From contig NZ_JAGSYI010000001.1 in assembly GCF_025685625.1 (NCBI RefSeq), positions 1,488,001-1,552,000 on the forward strand: 64,000 bases of DNA. The letters run 5' to 3'. Below are positions 36,677 through 48,300 of the stretch, one piece after another. The position numbers and the translations under genes are program-made. This DNA is from Acidicapsa acidisoli. Its GTDB lineage: Bacteria > Acidobacteriota > Terriglobia > Terriglobales > Acidobacteriaceae. The stretch's first letter is position 1; each line of letters begins with the position of its first letter. The notes beneath the pieces were generated by a model. That model did not search any database. It had not been told where the DNA came from and saw nothing but the letters and a program-made list of their open reading frames with translations.

Positions 36677-37987
36677 TCAGATCCGGCTGAGGCGGACAAC
36701 GGTCTCCAGGTGGAAGGTCTGCGGGAACATGTCGACGAGGATGATGCTGTCGATTTTGTAGCGTTCACTGGTCAGTGCGTGCAGGTCTCGGGCCAGCGTG
36801 GCCGGGTCGCAGGAGACATAGACCATGACGGGCGCGTGGATGGCGTTGAGGAGGCTAGTGGTTTCTTCGCCGAGGCCGGTGCGCGGCGGGTCGAGAACGA
36901 TCAGGTCTGGGCCGGGTTCACGCTCTTCGCGGTTGCGGCGCAGGAAGTCGAGTGTGCTCAGGCCGAAGGATCGGCTGTTTGTGTTTTGCAGATTATGTTC
37001 GAGCGCCGGAAAGGACGCTGGCGCTGATTCGATGGCGAGAACCTCTTCAAAGGACTGCGCAAGCTGGCGGGCGAAAAGGCCGACACCGGCGAAGAGATCC
37101 CACGCGAGTTTTCCCGAGTGGCTGGCGGCGATGAGAGTGGTGAAATCGTCGATCAGCCAGCGGTTTACCTGGAAGAACGCGCCATGATCGACGCGATAGT
37201 CGATCCCGGCGGCGGTATATGTCAGCGATGATCCACCTGAGATCGCCAGAATCTGCGGGTTCAGAGAGCCGTCCGAGTATTGGATGCGCAGGCCGGTTGG
37301 ATGGGGTGAAAGCGCTGCAGATACGGCGTCCAGCCACGCGGGCGCTTCTTTTTGAGAAGCTTTCTGGCTGAAGAGAGTAATAAGAAGCTGGGACTGGTCG
37401 TGGTTGGTGAAGAGCTCGAATTCGGAGATTGGCGAGGGGCTTGGGTGATCCTTGAGGAAGCGAGCAATCTGCGCGGCTGCTTCCATCAGGCGCGGCGCGG
37501 CGATTGGGCATTCGCGAATGGGAACGATGGAGTGGGAACGGCGGCCTCTGTAGCCGAACTCCTGTGCACTGTTCAACCCGAGACGGATGCGGTTGCGGTA
37601 AGCCCAGGGCTCGGCGGAAAGTAAGCCGATCTCTGGCGGGAGGGCTACGCCTGCGCGGGTGAGGGTTTCGCGCAGGATCTGCTGCTTGAGGTTCTTTTGT
37701 GCCGGGTAACCGGCGTGCTGGTAATGGCAGCCGCCGCACGAGCCGAAATGAGGGCACTTGGGCTGGACGCGATCCACGGAGGCTGTCAGGATCTGGTCCA
37801 CTTCTGCTTTGGCGAAACTGCGTCTCTCTTCGGTCACGTGGGCGGTTACGGTTTCGCCGGGCAGTGTGAGCGGGACGAAGACGGTTTTTCCCCTCTTGGA
37901 TTCTGATTCGGCTCGGGCGAGGCATTCGCCGCCGTAGATGGGCTTCTCCATCCTCAGCGTATGGGTCAGATTCAGGGTCGGCTTCAT
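36677..37987 (-). CDS. RNA uridine-5-methyltransferase of the RumA/TrmA family
   Basis: A 436-residue enzyme that makes m5U in RNA with SAM, probably 23S rRNA (RlmD/RlmC type). It has an N-terminal TRAM domain (IYGGECLARAE ... TVFVPLTLPGETVTAHV), an iron-sulfur motif in CPHFGSCGGCHYQHAGY, the SAM-binding WDLFAGVGLFARQL, DLIVLDPPRTGLG and the nucleophile cysteine in VYVSCDPATLARDL. The C-terminus DMFPQTFHLETVVRLSR is diagnostic. It overlaps the upstream gene by ATGA and closes the valS-nadC-birA-coaX operon. Which uridine is modified is not readable from sequence. Confidence 0.9.
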   Translation of the reverse strand: MKPTLNLTHTLRMEKPIYGGECLARAESESKRGKTVFVPLTLPGETVTAHVTEERRSFAKAEVDQILTASVDRVQPKCPHFGSCGGCHYQHAGYPAQKNLKQQILRETLTRAGVALPPEIGLLSAEPWAYRNRIRLGLNSAQEFGYRGRRSHSIVPIRECPIAAPRLMEAAAQIARFLKDHPSPSPISEFELFTNHDQSQLLITLFSQKASQKEAPAWLDAVSAALSPHPTGLRIQYSDGSLNPQILAISGGSSLTYTAAGIDYRVDHGAFFQVNRWLIDDFTTLIAASHSGKLAWDLFAGVGLFARQLAQSFEEVLAIESAPASFPALEHNLQNTNSRSFGLSTLDFLRRNREEREPGPDLIVLDPPRTGLGEETTSLLNAIHAPVMVYVSCDPATLARDLHALTSERYKIDSIILVDMFPQTFHLETVVRLSRI

Positions 37988-38700
37988 GCTTGGCTCATGT
38001 AGAAAAGGCTTAGCCGGGGGAGCTGGTAGTGCTCCAGAAGGCGCTTGTGGACGAATTGCTGCTCGATCTGGCGCAATTGCACCGCGCCCATGCGGCTGCG
38101 ATAGGCAGCGAGGTCGCGGGCGGCTTCGGTCTTAAAGCGAAGGAGGATCTCTTCGGGAACGTGGGTGGTCAGATTGGCGAACAGCTTTTCTTCGAGGACG
38201 GTTAGCTCGCGTTCGAGGTCTTCGAGATTCAGGGTGGGTGAGTTGGATGAGGGGCTAAGGAGGGATTCGGCGATCACGCGCAGGCGGTGAGCGAGAGATG
38301 CGAGGGCTTCGGGGACGATTTTGGCGGTTTCGAGGGCCTGAGCCGCGGATTGCAGATGGTCTGCGATGCGTCGGGTCTCAAATCCGGCGTCGGCTTCTCG
38401 ATGAGCCTCAGTGTTAGCGCCAATGGCGGCTTCCTTCTGCTGCTCGGCTGCTTCCATGACGGCCTGCGCGCACCAGGCGAGGCCGTTGACTTGTCTTAGA
38501 CGGCGCGCGCTCTTTTGCTGGCGGGCATCGAATTTGTCGAAGGCTTCGTCGATGCCGCGCAGGACCACTTCGAGCGGGATGCCGGCCTCGCGCCAGGTTT
38601 CGATGAGCGCCCAGTCCAACGTCGAGAGCAGCAGAAGCGACCCGCGACGGTGCTGGAAATGCTCCTCGATCTCGGTGAAGTAATTGAAGTAGTTCTGCAC
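37984..38700 (-). CDS. Protein of unknown function in the valS-coaX operon
   Basis: A 238-residue soluble, mostly helical protein. It begins with MQNYFNYFTEIEEHFQHRRG (GTG start), has LLLLSTLDWALIETWREAGIPLEVVLRGIDEAFDKFDAR, a Lys/Gln-rich helix, and a C-terminal EIEQQF-like helical part (RQIEQQFVHKRLLEHYQLPRLSLFYMS). No family is recognised. It starts 8 bases after coaX and overlaps the methyltransferase gene by 4 bases, so it is surely translated within this operon. A role tied to RNA or cofactor metabolism is only a guess from position. Confidence 0.65.
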   Translation of the reverse strand: MQNYFNYFTEIEEHFQHRRGSLLLLSTLDWALIETWREAGIPLEVVLRGIDEAFDKFDARQQKSARRLRQVNGLAWCAQAVMEAAEQQKEAAIGANTEAHREADAGFETRRIADHLQSAAQALETAKIVPEALASLAHRLRVIAESLLSPSSNSPTLNLEDLERELTVLEEKLFANLTTHVPEEILLRFKTEAARDLAAYRSRMGAVQLRQIEQQFVHKRLLEHYQLPRLSLFYMSQA

Positions 38701-38708
38701 GGCGAGGC

Positions 38709-39605
38709 TTAGTTGCTCCGCTTGCGTGGGCGAGAGGGTTTGCCGGTGATCGCGCTACCTGCGCCGGTTTGATCCGGGCGGTTGCGAGCGAAGACCAGCC
38801 GGAGACCTTCCAGAGTCAGCATGTCGTCGATGGTGGAAATGTAGCGTGAGTCGCCCGCGATCAGAGTGGAGAGACCGCCGGTCGCGAGGATCTTTGGCGT
38901 GGCGCGGCCGCAGCGTGGGTCCTCTGCCATCTCGGCGATCATGCGTTCGAGGATGCCGTCGACGAGGCCGATGTAGCCGTAGTACAAGCCGCTCTGGATG
39001 TGGGTGACTGTGGTGGTGCCGATGACTTTGGGCGGGCGCTTGATGTCTACGCGGCCAAGGCGGGCAGCGCGGCTGAAGAGGGCATCGGCGCTGATGCCGA
39101 GGCCGGGTGAGATGATGCCGCCGAGGTATTCGCCTTTGGCCGAGATAACGTCGAAGGTGGTTGCGGTGCCGAAGTCGACGACAATTACTGGACCTTTCGA
39201 CGCCGCGCCGTATTTCTCATAGGCGGCGATGGCGTTGACGAGGCGGTCTGCGCCCAGTTCGGCGGGATTGTCGACCAGCACAGGCATGCCGGTCTTGATG
39301 CCTGGTTCGACGAAGAGCGGCTTGATTTTGAAGTAGCTCTCGCAGACCTGGAGCAGGGTGCTTTCAACCGGTGGCACGACGGACGAGATGATGATGTGAT
39401 GGACTTGTGTCGTAGCGAGGCCGTGCAGGTTGAACAGGTTGGTGAATAGGACGCCGTATTCGTCGGCTGTCTGGGTGCGGTGGGTCGACACGCGCCAGTG
39501 GGCTACGAGCGTTGGGGACGAATTGCTGGAGGGGTCGAGTGCGCTGGCAAGGCTGTAGAGTCCGAGGACGGTGTTGGTGTTGCCTACGTCGAGAGCCAGG
39601 AGCAT
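38709..39605 (-). CDS. coaX: Type III pantothenate kinase CoaX
   Basis: A 298-residue ASKHA-fold kinase for the first step of CoA synthesis. Signatures: LLALDVGNTNTVLGLY (phosphate loop) at the N-terminus, PAELGADRLVNAIAAYEKYG, VVDFGTATTFDVIS, LGGIISPGLGISADALF and ILATGGLSTLIAGDS. ATG at 39605 has GAGG ten bases upstream and matches the family start; the TTG three codons earlier is too close to it. The C-terminus ends with a basic tail (GKPSRPRKRSN) outside the fold. It lies 20 bp after birA. Confidence 0.95.
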   Translation of the reverse strand: MLLALDVGNTNTVLGLYSLASALDPSSNSSPTLVAHWRVSTHRTQTADEYGVLFTNLFNLHGLATTQVHHIIISSVVPPVESTLLQVCESYFKIKPLFVEPGIKTGMPVLVDNPAELGADRLVNAIAAYEKYGAASKGPVIVVDFGTATTFDVISAKGEYLGGIISPGLGISADALFSRAARLGRVDIKRPPKVIGTTTVTHIQSGLYYGYIGLVDGILERMIAEMAEDPRCGRATPKILATGGLSTLIAGDSRYISTIDDMLTLEGLRLVFARNRPDQTGAGSAITGKPSRPRKRSN

Positions 39606-39625
39606 GATCTTCAATCCTCGGAAAC

Positions 39626-40444
39626 TTAATCTTGTGCGTCACGGATGCCGCCGGTGGTTACGGTGACGAGTCCGTTTGCCGTACGGACGCGCAAGAAGCC
39701 ACGTTCGTCGAGTCCGTCTGTGATGCCGGTGCAGGTTTGCGGGCCGTGGACTTCGACGCAGCGGCCCTGAACCCAACTTGAAATTGCTGCTATTCGGGAG
39801 GGAATTGCGGACATTGCGGCTTCCGACCCGAGGGCAGCTAACTCGATATGCAGCGATTGTAGCAGCGCGATGAGAAGCTGCTGGCGGCTGGTTATCCGGC
39901 CTGTTTCGAGATCGAGCGATGTGGGTTCCGTTGCGAGGCCGGGCGGGAAGCGCTGCTGGTGGAGATTGATGCCGATGCCGATGACGGCTGAGGAAGCGCA
40001 ACCAGCTTCGGCGTGGGCCTCGACGAGGATGCCGCCAGTTTTTCGTCGATCGATTAACAAGTCGTTGGGCCAGCGCAAGTCAATGTCGAGCGCGGTTACC
40101 TCGTGGATGGCGCGATGTGCGGCAAGACCGGCAAGAAGCGGAAGCCAGGTAAGGTCAGCGATGGCGATGCCCGCGCTCAGCAATGCAGGGCGTAGCAGAA
40201 CGCTGAGGTAGAGGCCTTCGCCTGCGGATGAATGCCAACTATGGTCGCTACGGCCGCGGCCCGCTGTTTGCTCGTCGGCAACGTAGAAGCTGCCGTGGGG
40301 TGCGCCTGTGCGGGCTTGTTCTAGAGCATAGGTGTTCGTGGAGTCGATGCTGCGGAAGTGGCGCAGACGGCCATGAAACGGTGTGCCGGCCAGCGCGGCG
40401 TCGATCTCGACGGCATTCAGTTCTTCGGGTTCGGATGTAGCCAT
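39626..40444 (-). CDS. birA: Biotin-[acetyl-CoA-carboxylase] ligase BirA (group I, no HTH)
   Basis: A 272-residue enzyme that attaches biotin to carboxylase carrier domains. It has FRSIDSTNTYALEQAR, ADEQTAGRGRSDHSWHSSAGEGLYLSVLLRP (the GRGRxxxxW biotinyl-AMP loop), the catalytic LRWPNDLLIDRRKTGGILVE, VIGIGINL and a short C-terminal SH3-like domain ending VTVTTGGIRDAQD. There is no N-terminal helix-turn-helix, so it does not repress biotin genes. ATG at 40444 is chosen because the frame upstream runs into nadC. It lies 13 bp after nadC. Confidence 0.93.
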   Translation of the reverse strand: MATSEPEELNAVEIDAALAGTPFHGRLRHFRSIDSTNTYALEQARTGAPHGSFYVADEQTAGRGRSDHSWHSSAGEGLYLSVLLRPALLSAGIAIADLTWLPLLAGLAAHRAIHEVTALDIDLRWPNDLLIDRRKTGGILVEAHAEAGCASSAVIGIGINLHQQRFPPGLATEPTSLDLETGRITSRQQLLIALLQSLHIELAALGSEAAMSAIPSRIAAISSWVQGRCVEVHGPQTCTGITDGLDERGFLRVRTANGLVTVTTGGIRDAQD

Positions 40445-40457
40445 GGTCAGAGCTTGG

Positions 40458-41393
40458 TCAGAGTTTTTCTGCCTTGATGCGCATGCTGATGTCGGCGGCT
40501 TTGGCGGAGTGAGTGAGTGCGCCAACTGAGATGAAATCAACGCCGGCGAGCGCGTATGCGCGGATGTTTTCGAGAACGATGCCGCCCGAGGCCTCGGTTG
40601 GAATCCATGGCTTTTTTTCACCGGGGACAGCGGGGTCTGCTTCTTCCTGCTTGGCAACGTGCTGCTTGATGCGCGTGACAGCGGCCTTGATCTGGTCGGG
40701 AGTCATGTTGTCGAGCAGGATAGCTTCTGCGCCGTGCTTGAGCGCGTCTTCGAGTTCCTGCGTGTTGCGGACTTCGATCTGGACGCGCTGGCCGGGCTTG
40801 CGTCCTGAAAGTGCGGCCGTGAGCACATTGCGGACTCCGCCGCCGAGGGCGATGTGGTTGTTCTTGATGAGGATGCCGTCGGAGAGATCGAGGCGATGAT
40901 TCGTGCCGCCGCCGCAAAGGACAGCGTATTTATCGAGAGCACGCAGACCGGGAACGGTCTTGCGGGTGTCGAGTACGTGAGCTTTGGTGCCCGCGATGGC
41001 GTCGGCGTACTGGCGCGTCAGTGTGGCGATGCCGCTCATGTGCTGCATCAGGTTGAGGATGACGCGTTCGCAGCTTAGCAAGGCGCGGGCGTTGTGGCGG
41101 ATGACGGCGAGCGTCTGCCCGTCGTGGACGCGGACGCCATCGAAGATTTCGTGATGGCTGATGACTTCGTAGCGTGTCTGCGCAGGGGAACGTTTGTCGA
41201 GATGGCTGAAAATCTCCAGAAAGCGCGGCACGCAGCCAAGACCCGCCACGACCATCTCCTGCCGCGCGATGATGGTGGCCGTGGCGCGCAGATCGGGGTC
41301 GATGGTGAGGTTGGTGGTGGTGTCGCTTGCGGCTTTGTCTTCGATCAGCGCCTGCTCGAGCAAGGCGTCGATGCGGCGATTTTTCCATTCCAT
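40458..41393 (-). CDS. nadC: Nicotinate-nucleotide pyrophosphorylase (quinolinate PRTase) NadC
   Basis: A 311-residue enzyme making nicotinate mononucleotide from quinolinate and PRPP, the committed step of de novo NAD synthesis. Key blocks: ALIEDKAASDTTTNLTIDPDLRATATI, LLSCERVILNLMQHMSGIATLTRQY, LDTRKTVPGLRALDKYAVLCGGGTNHRLDLSDGILIKNNHIALGG and the Glu/Asp of QIEVRNTQELEDAL and ILLDNMTP. The C-terminal EASGGIVLENIRAYALAGVDFISVGALTHS closes the fold. A Glu/Pro insert (KQEEADPAVPGEKKPW) slightly lengthens it. nadA and nadB are not in the window. Confidence 0.95.
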   Translation of the reverse strand: MEWKNRRIDALLEQALIEDKAASDTTTNLTIDPDLRATATIIARQEMVVAGLGCVPRFLEIFSHLDKRSPAQTRYEVISHHEIFDGVRVHDGQTLAVIRHNARALLSCERVILNLMQHMSGIATLTRQYADAIAGTKAHVLDTRKTVPGLRALDKYAVLCGGGTNHRLDLSDGILIKNNHIALGGGVRNVLTAALSGRKPGQRVQIEVRNTQELEDALKHGAEAILLDNMTPDQIKAAVTRIKQHVAKQEEADPAVPGEKKPWIPTEASGGIVLENIRAYALAGVDFISVGALTHSAKAADISMRIKAEKL

Positions 41394-41442
41394 CGGAGTT
41401 CCTTGGAGCTACTAGCTGCTAGCCTCTAGCTTTGTCGGCGGA

Positions 41443-44211
41443 TTACTCGGATGGAAGAGCGGCCAGGGCTGCTCTTGCTTTTTCGAGTAACTGCCGGGTT
41501 TCGGATTCCTGTTTCTTGAGACCTTCGACGATGTTCGCCGGGGCTTTTTCGAGGAAGCTTTGGTTGCCTAGCTGGCGTTCCGCTGCGGCGAGGCCCTTTT
41601 CGTATTTGGCTATGTCTTTGGTCAGGCGCTCGCGCTCGGCGGGAACGTCGATTTCACGTTCGTAGATGACGGCCACGTCGAAGGCCGGCGTGTGATGCTT
41701 CGCCAGCCCTGCGCTGATCTTTTCGACAGGGCGGATCTCTGTGACACGCGCGAGGCGCTCCACGATGATGGCGTTCTGTTGGATGGCTGCGCCCGAGTGA
41801 GTGTCGATGCGTAGCTCGATCGGCGTGACGGCCTTCTCTTCAACGCCGATCTCCTTGCGCAGTGTGCGGATTTCGACAATGAGTGATTGCAGCAAGTCCA
41901 TCTCTGCTTGAGATGTCGCGTCGGCAGGACCATCGCCAGCCTGCGGATAGCGTGTCAAAGCGATCGATTTCACAGGTGGATTGCCTTCGTAGACCGTCTG
42001 CCAGATTTCTTCGGTGATGAACGGCATGAAGGGCGAGAGCAGCCGCAGAGACGCTTCAAATACGCTGAGCAGAGTTGTCAGCGCTGCTTGCGTCTTGGCT
42101 TTGTCCGTATTCTCACTGAAGTCCAGCCGCAGCTTGACGATTTCGAGATACCAGTCGCAGAAGCTACCCCAGAAGAATTGATAGATCGTATTCGCCGCAT
42201 CGTCGTAGCGATAATTTGCGAGCGATTGATTTACTTCCACGGCGGTCTTGTGGAACTCGGCGACGATCCAGCGGGCTTCGAGCGGCGCATCCTCAGAGAC
42301 ATCAGGCATTCCGCCGAGTGCGGCTGGATCGACGACGATGCCAACTTCGGCTGCGCGATCCACGTTCATGAAAACGAGGCGGGCGGCGTTCCAGATCTTG
42401 TTGGCGAAGGCGCGATAGCCTTCGGTTCTGGCTACGTTGAAGGCGATGTCTGTGCCGGGTGAGGCCATTGAGGCCAGTGTGAAGCGCACGGCGTCTGTGC
42501 CGTATTGCTTGACGATCTCGATGGGGTCGATGACGTTGCCCTTGGTCTTGGACATCTTTTCGCGGTTGGCGTCACGGACGAGTGCGTGGATGTAGACGTC
42601 TTTGAACGGGACGGCATCTTTGAGTTCGCGCTTCGATCCGTCGGCCATGGGTACGTCGAGCGCGAACCAGCAGCCGAGCATGATCATGCGCGCGACCCAG
42701 AAGAAGAGAATGTCGAAGCCGGTGACGAGCAGGCTTGTCGGGTAGAAGGTGCTGAAGTCGATGCTTGGTTTGTTGTCCGTAAAGGGCCAGCCGAAGACGG
42801 AGACTGGAAGCAATCCGGAGGAAAACCATGTGTCGAGGACGTCGGTTTCCTGCGTGATCAGTGGGCCGCCGCAGTGGGCGCAGGCGGTTGGGTCTTCGCG
42901 TTCAACTGTGATCTTGTGGCAGTCTGCGCAGTGCCAGGCCGGGATGCGATGGCCCCACCAGAGCTGGCGGCTGATGCACCAGTCGTGGATGTTCGTCATC
43001 CAGTTCAGGTACGTCTTCTTGTACTGCTCGGGCGTGAACCGGATGTGACCCTCTTCGACGGCCTGAATGGCGCGGTCGGCGAGCGGCTGGATCTTAATGA
43101 ACCATTGTGTCGAGAGGCGCGGCTCGATCACGTCCTTGCTGCGCTCGCAGCGGCCGATGGAGAGCTTGTGGTCGTGGATCTTGCCGAGCAGTCCTTGTGC
43201 TTCGAGGTCTTCGAGAATGCGCTTGCGGGCTGCAAAACGGCTCAGTCCGGCGTAGACACCGCCTGCTTCGTTGATGTGCGCCGTGTCGTCCATGATATTG
43301 ATCGACGGTAGGTCGTGGCGCTGGCCGAGGGCGAAGTCGTTGGGATCGTGCGCGGGTGTGACCTTAACGGCTCCGGTGCCGAAGTCGCGGCTGACCCAGT
43401 CGTCGAGGACGATGGGGATTTCGCGATTCATGAGCGGCAGCAGCAGCTTCTTGCCGTGCAGGTGCAGGTAGCGCTCGTCTTCCGGGTGAATAGCCACGGC
43501 GACGTCGCCTAGCAGCGTTTCGGGGCGCGTCGTGGCGATGGTCAGGAACTCGCCGGTCGCCTTCCCATCCGGCCCGGCGACGGGGTAGCGGATCTCCCAG
43601 AGTGAACCGAGGACTTCTTCGTGGATGACTTCGAGATCGCTGATGGCGGTCTGGCAGCTTGGGCACCAGTTCACGACGTATGCACCGCGATAGATGAGGC
43701 CCTGCTCGTGCAGGCGGACGAAGGCCTCGCGGACGGCGACCGAGAGGTTCGCGTCCATGGTGAAGTATTCGCGCTGCCAGTCGACGGAGGCGCCGAGGCG
43801 CTTCATCTGTTCGAGGATCGCTCCGCCGTACTGCTTGCGCCAGCACCAGACGCGTTCGAGGAACTTTTCGCGGCCCAGCGCCTGGCGGGACGTGCCTTCG
43901 CTGGCGACCTGGCGTTCCACCATCATCTGCGTGGCGATGCCGGCGTGGTCGGTGCCGGGGAGCCAGAGGGTTGGGTCGCCCTTCATGCGGTGCCAGCGGG
44001 TGAGGATGTCCATCTCCGTCTGGTTGAGCATGTGGCCCATGTGCAGGCGGCCGGTCACATTCGGCGGCGGCAGCAGGATGGTGAAAGGATCGCCGGTTTC
44101 TGCGTCGAGCTCGGGTGTGGGCTGCGCAAACAGGTTTTCGCGGACCCAGTATTCGGCCCAGTGGTCTTCAATGGCGGTGGGGTCGTAGGCTTTCGGCAGG
44201 TCGTGTGGCAT
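41443..44211 (-). CDS. valS: Valyl-tRNA synthetase ValS
   Basis: A 922-residue class I aminoacyl-tRNA synthetase. The Rossmann fold shows PPPNVTGRLHMGHMLNQTEMDIL (HIGH motif as HMGH), WLPGTDHAGIATQ, an editing domain (ATTRPETLLGDVAVAIHPED), a zinc-type CADCHKITVEREDPTACAHCGG pair, DVLDTWFSSGLLPVSVFGWP, KMSKTKGNVIDP (KMSKS) and a C-terminal coiled coil (ERERLTKDIAKYEKGLAAAERQLGNQSFLEKAPANIVEGL). All are intact. It heads the operon valS-nadC-birA-coaX; a hairpin separates it from vapC upstream. No T-box leader is visible in the 100 bases before it. Confidence 0.97.
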   Translation of the reverse strand: MPHDLPKAYDPTAIEDHWAEYWVRENLFAQPTPELDAETGDPFTILLPPPNVTGRLHMGHMLNQTEMDILTRWHRMKGDPTLWLPGTDHAGIATQMMVERQVASEGTSRQALGREKFLERVWCWRKQYGGAILEQMKRLGASVDWQREYFTMDANLSVAVREAFVRLHEQGLIYRGAYVVNWCPSCQTAISDLEVIHEEVLGSLWEIRYPVAGPDGKATGEFLTIATTRPETLLGDVAVAIHPEDERYLHLHGKKLLLPLMNREIPIVLDDWVSRDFGTGAVKVTPAHDPNDFALGQRHDLPSINIMDDTAHINEAGGVYAGLSRFAARKRILEDLEAQGLLGKIHDHKLSIGRCERSKDVIEPRLSTQWFIKIQPLADRAIQAVEEGHIRFTPEQYKKTYLNWMTNIHDWCISRQLWWGHRIPAWHCADCHKITVEREDPTACAHCGGPLITQETDVLDTWFSSGLLPVSVFGWPFTDNKPSIDFSTFYPTSLLVTGFDILFFWVARMIMLGCWFALDVPMADGSKRELKDAVPFKDVYIHALVRDANREKMSKTKGNVIDPIEIVKQYGTDAVRFTLASMASPGTDIAFNVARTEGYRAFANKIWNAARLVFMNVDRAAEVGIVVDPAALGGMPDVSEDAPLEARWIVAEFHKTAVEVNQSLANYRYDDAANTIYQFFWGSFCDWYLEIVKLRLDFSENTDKAKTQAALTTLLSVFEASLRLLSPFMPFITEEIWQTVYEGNPPVKSIALTRYPQAGDGPADATSQAEMDLLQSLIVEIRTLRKEIGVEEKAVTPIELRIDTHSGAAIQQNAIIVERLARVTEIRPVEKISAGLAKHHTPAFDVAVIYEREIDVPAERERLTKDIAKYEKGLAAAERQLGNQSFLEKAPANIVEGLKKQESETRQLLEKARAALAALPSE

Positions 44212-44274
44212 GTGGATTTTTCTGGCCTATCGGGCTTGCAGGGGCCATTTCTACAGGGCTTTCCGCAATTGAGG

Positions 44275-44303
44275 CCAACCCCTCACGATAGCACAGGGGT
44301 TGG
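44275..44303 (-). terminator. Hairpin between vapC and valS
   Basis: CCAACCCCT (44275-44283) pairs perfectly with AGGGGTTGG (44295-44303) around an 11-base loop, 18 bases past the vapC stop. It has no long T run, so it may be rho-assisted or a weak terminator insulating valS from vapBC. Confidence 0.55.
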
Positions 44304-44320
44304 GGCGTTATGAGCTTCGC

Positions 44321-44719
44321 TTAGGGTGTGATCAGACGAACGGTGGGGAAATAGGTCGTGTAGCGGCGGGCGTCGCGGGTAATGAGTGGGCAGGCCGATG
44401 CTTCAGCGTGGCCTCCGATGAAAAAGTCGGGCAGGACGTTGGTTCGCGTTCCGCCCGATTTGCGGTACTGGAGGAATGCCTTTCCGGCGAGGAAAGCGGC
44501 TTCGCGAGGGATGTATTCGACCCCGATTCGGAGTGAGGATAGGCTGCCGTCTAGGTCGGATGGTGTCGCAAAGAATCTGGATAGCTCGGCGTAGACAATG
44601 ACGTTGATTCGTAGTGGTTCAAGCCGATTGATTCGGTTCAGTTGATGGATCGACCAGTTTGCCCAATTCGGATCGTTATCTAGAATGTCTACGATCACAT
44701 TCGTATCTACGAGTACCAT
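44321..44719 (-). CDS. vapC: VapC-type PIN-domain toxin
   Basis: A 132-residue PIN-domain endoribonuclease. Acidic metal-binding residues are present: MVLVDTNVIVDILDNDPNW (Asp near the N-terminus), a central FLAGKAFLQYRKSGG region, PDFFIGGHAEASACPLITRDARRYTTYFP (Asp in DFFIGGHA, then the TRDARRY block). This fits toxins that cleave tRNA or rRNA when free of antitoxin. The ATG overlaps the vapB stop (TGATG), implying translational coupling. A longer frame reading through vapB is only apparent. Confidence 0.9.
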   Translation of the reverse strand: MVLVDTNVIVDILDNDPNWANWSIHQLNRINRLEPLRINVIVYAELSRFFATPSDLDGSLSSLRIGVEYIPREAAFLAGKAFLQYRKSGGTRTNVLPDFFIGGHAEASACPLITRDARRYTTYFPTVRLITP

Positions 44720-44952
44720 CAGTCCTCGCCCCGGATAAAGGCCATGTATTCGTCCGTGGTGCCTTCCCATTTGATTTGAGCTGTGCCACGCGCCGCCTCA
44801 AAGGGATTGGGCGGCTCTACCTCGGGACGAAGCACGAGTTCGCCGGCTTCGTTGACATCAAACGTGAGTTTGGAGCCCGGCTTGAGGCCGAGAGCCTCGC
44901 GAATGTGCTTGGGGATGGTGGCTTGGCCTTTGCTGGTGAGTGTGGTGTTCAT
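44719..44952 (-). CDS. vapB: AbrB/SpoVT-type antitoxin VapB
   Basis: A 77-residue antitoxin. The N-terminal swapped-hairpin domain reads TLTSKGQATIPKHIREALGLKPGSKLTFDVNEAGELVLRPE, the classical AbrB-like DNA-binding fold. The C-terminal Glu/Phe-rich tail (NPFEAARGTAQIKWEGTTDEYMAFIRGED) is the expected toxin-wrapping segment. GGAGG lies seven bases before the ATG. It is cotranscribed with vapC, and an inverted repeat just upstream probably serves for autorepression. Confidence 0.92.
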   Translation of the reverse strand: MNTTLTSKGQATIPKHIREALGLKPGSKLTFDVNEAGELVLRPEVEPPNPFEAARGTAQIKWEGTTDEYMAFIRGED

Positions 44953-44965
44953 GGAGTGGCCTCCG

Positions 44966-44992
44966 GTATTACCGATAATTTGATTGTAATAC
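44966..44992. promoter_or_regulatory. Inverted repeat, probable VapB/VapBC operator
   Basis: GTATTAC (44966-44972) and GTAATAC (44986-44992) are exact complements separated by 13 bases. They lie 14-40 bases upstream of the vapB ATG, where AbrB-type antitoxins usually bind to repress their own operon. The assignment is from position and symmetry. Confidence 0.6.
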
Positions 44993-45021
44993 TTGCCAGC
45001 TTTATTCGAAAATCCATCACA

Positions 45022-45408
45022 TCACTGCATGGTAATTTTGCCGTCTCGATCAGAGGGATAAGCCGCAGCTTGAAACTTATCGCGATAACAGATATTTCCG
45101 AGTCGAGGGCATTTATACACAGTGACGTGGCGTCCGTGTAATCGCAGAAAATGCACCAACTCCCAAACACGATCAATGCAGTCGCGCGCGTTTGGTTGAA
45201 ACCAGAAGATTGCTCGACTGGCCTCGAAATTGTCTGGCGGTGTGGGTAGATTGACCTTAAACCAATCTAAAATCTCGCTCAATTGTTTCCATTCGGGAGC
45301 ATCCAAGTCGCCTGAATCAAGGAGAGAGTGGGCAGCCATGAAGACTCCCTCGGGCTTTCGGGCGTCTTCATCGACGCGGGTTGTAACAAACCGCAGCCAC
45401 ATCGCCAT
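45022..45408 (-). CDS. Small conserved-looking protein, function unknown
   Basis: A 128-residue protein. It contains VNLPTPPDNFEASRAIFWFQPNARDCIDRVWELVHFLRLHGRHVTVYKCPRLGNICYRDKFQAAAYP, which resembles a small family of bacterial and cyanobacterial proteins of unknown function (AISWFK...WELVALLEEHG...YEDEYQVVA type). It starts with ATG 15 bp after the acnA stop on the same strand, so it may be read through from acnA. No metal site or signal peptide is seen. Confidence 0.6.
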   Translation of the reverse strand: MAMWLRFVTTRVDEDARKPEGVFMAAHSLLDSGDLDAPEWKQLSEILDWFKVNLPTPPDNFEASRAIFWFQPNARDCIDRVWELVHFLRLHGRHVTVYKCPRLGNICYRDKFQAAAYPSDRDGKITMQ

Positions 45409-45423
45409 ACGATTCGGCTATTT

Positions 45424-48300
<2,877 letters not shown>

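Noticed and set aside
41394-41442. CTAG-rich run between nadC and valS
   Set aside because: Too short and irregular to call a repeat or terminator; most likely chance in a small operon gap.
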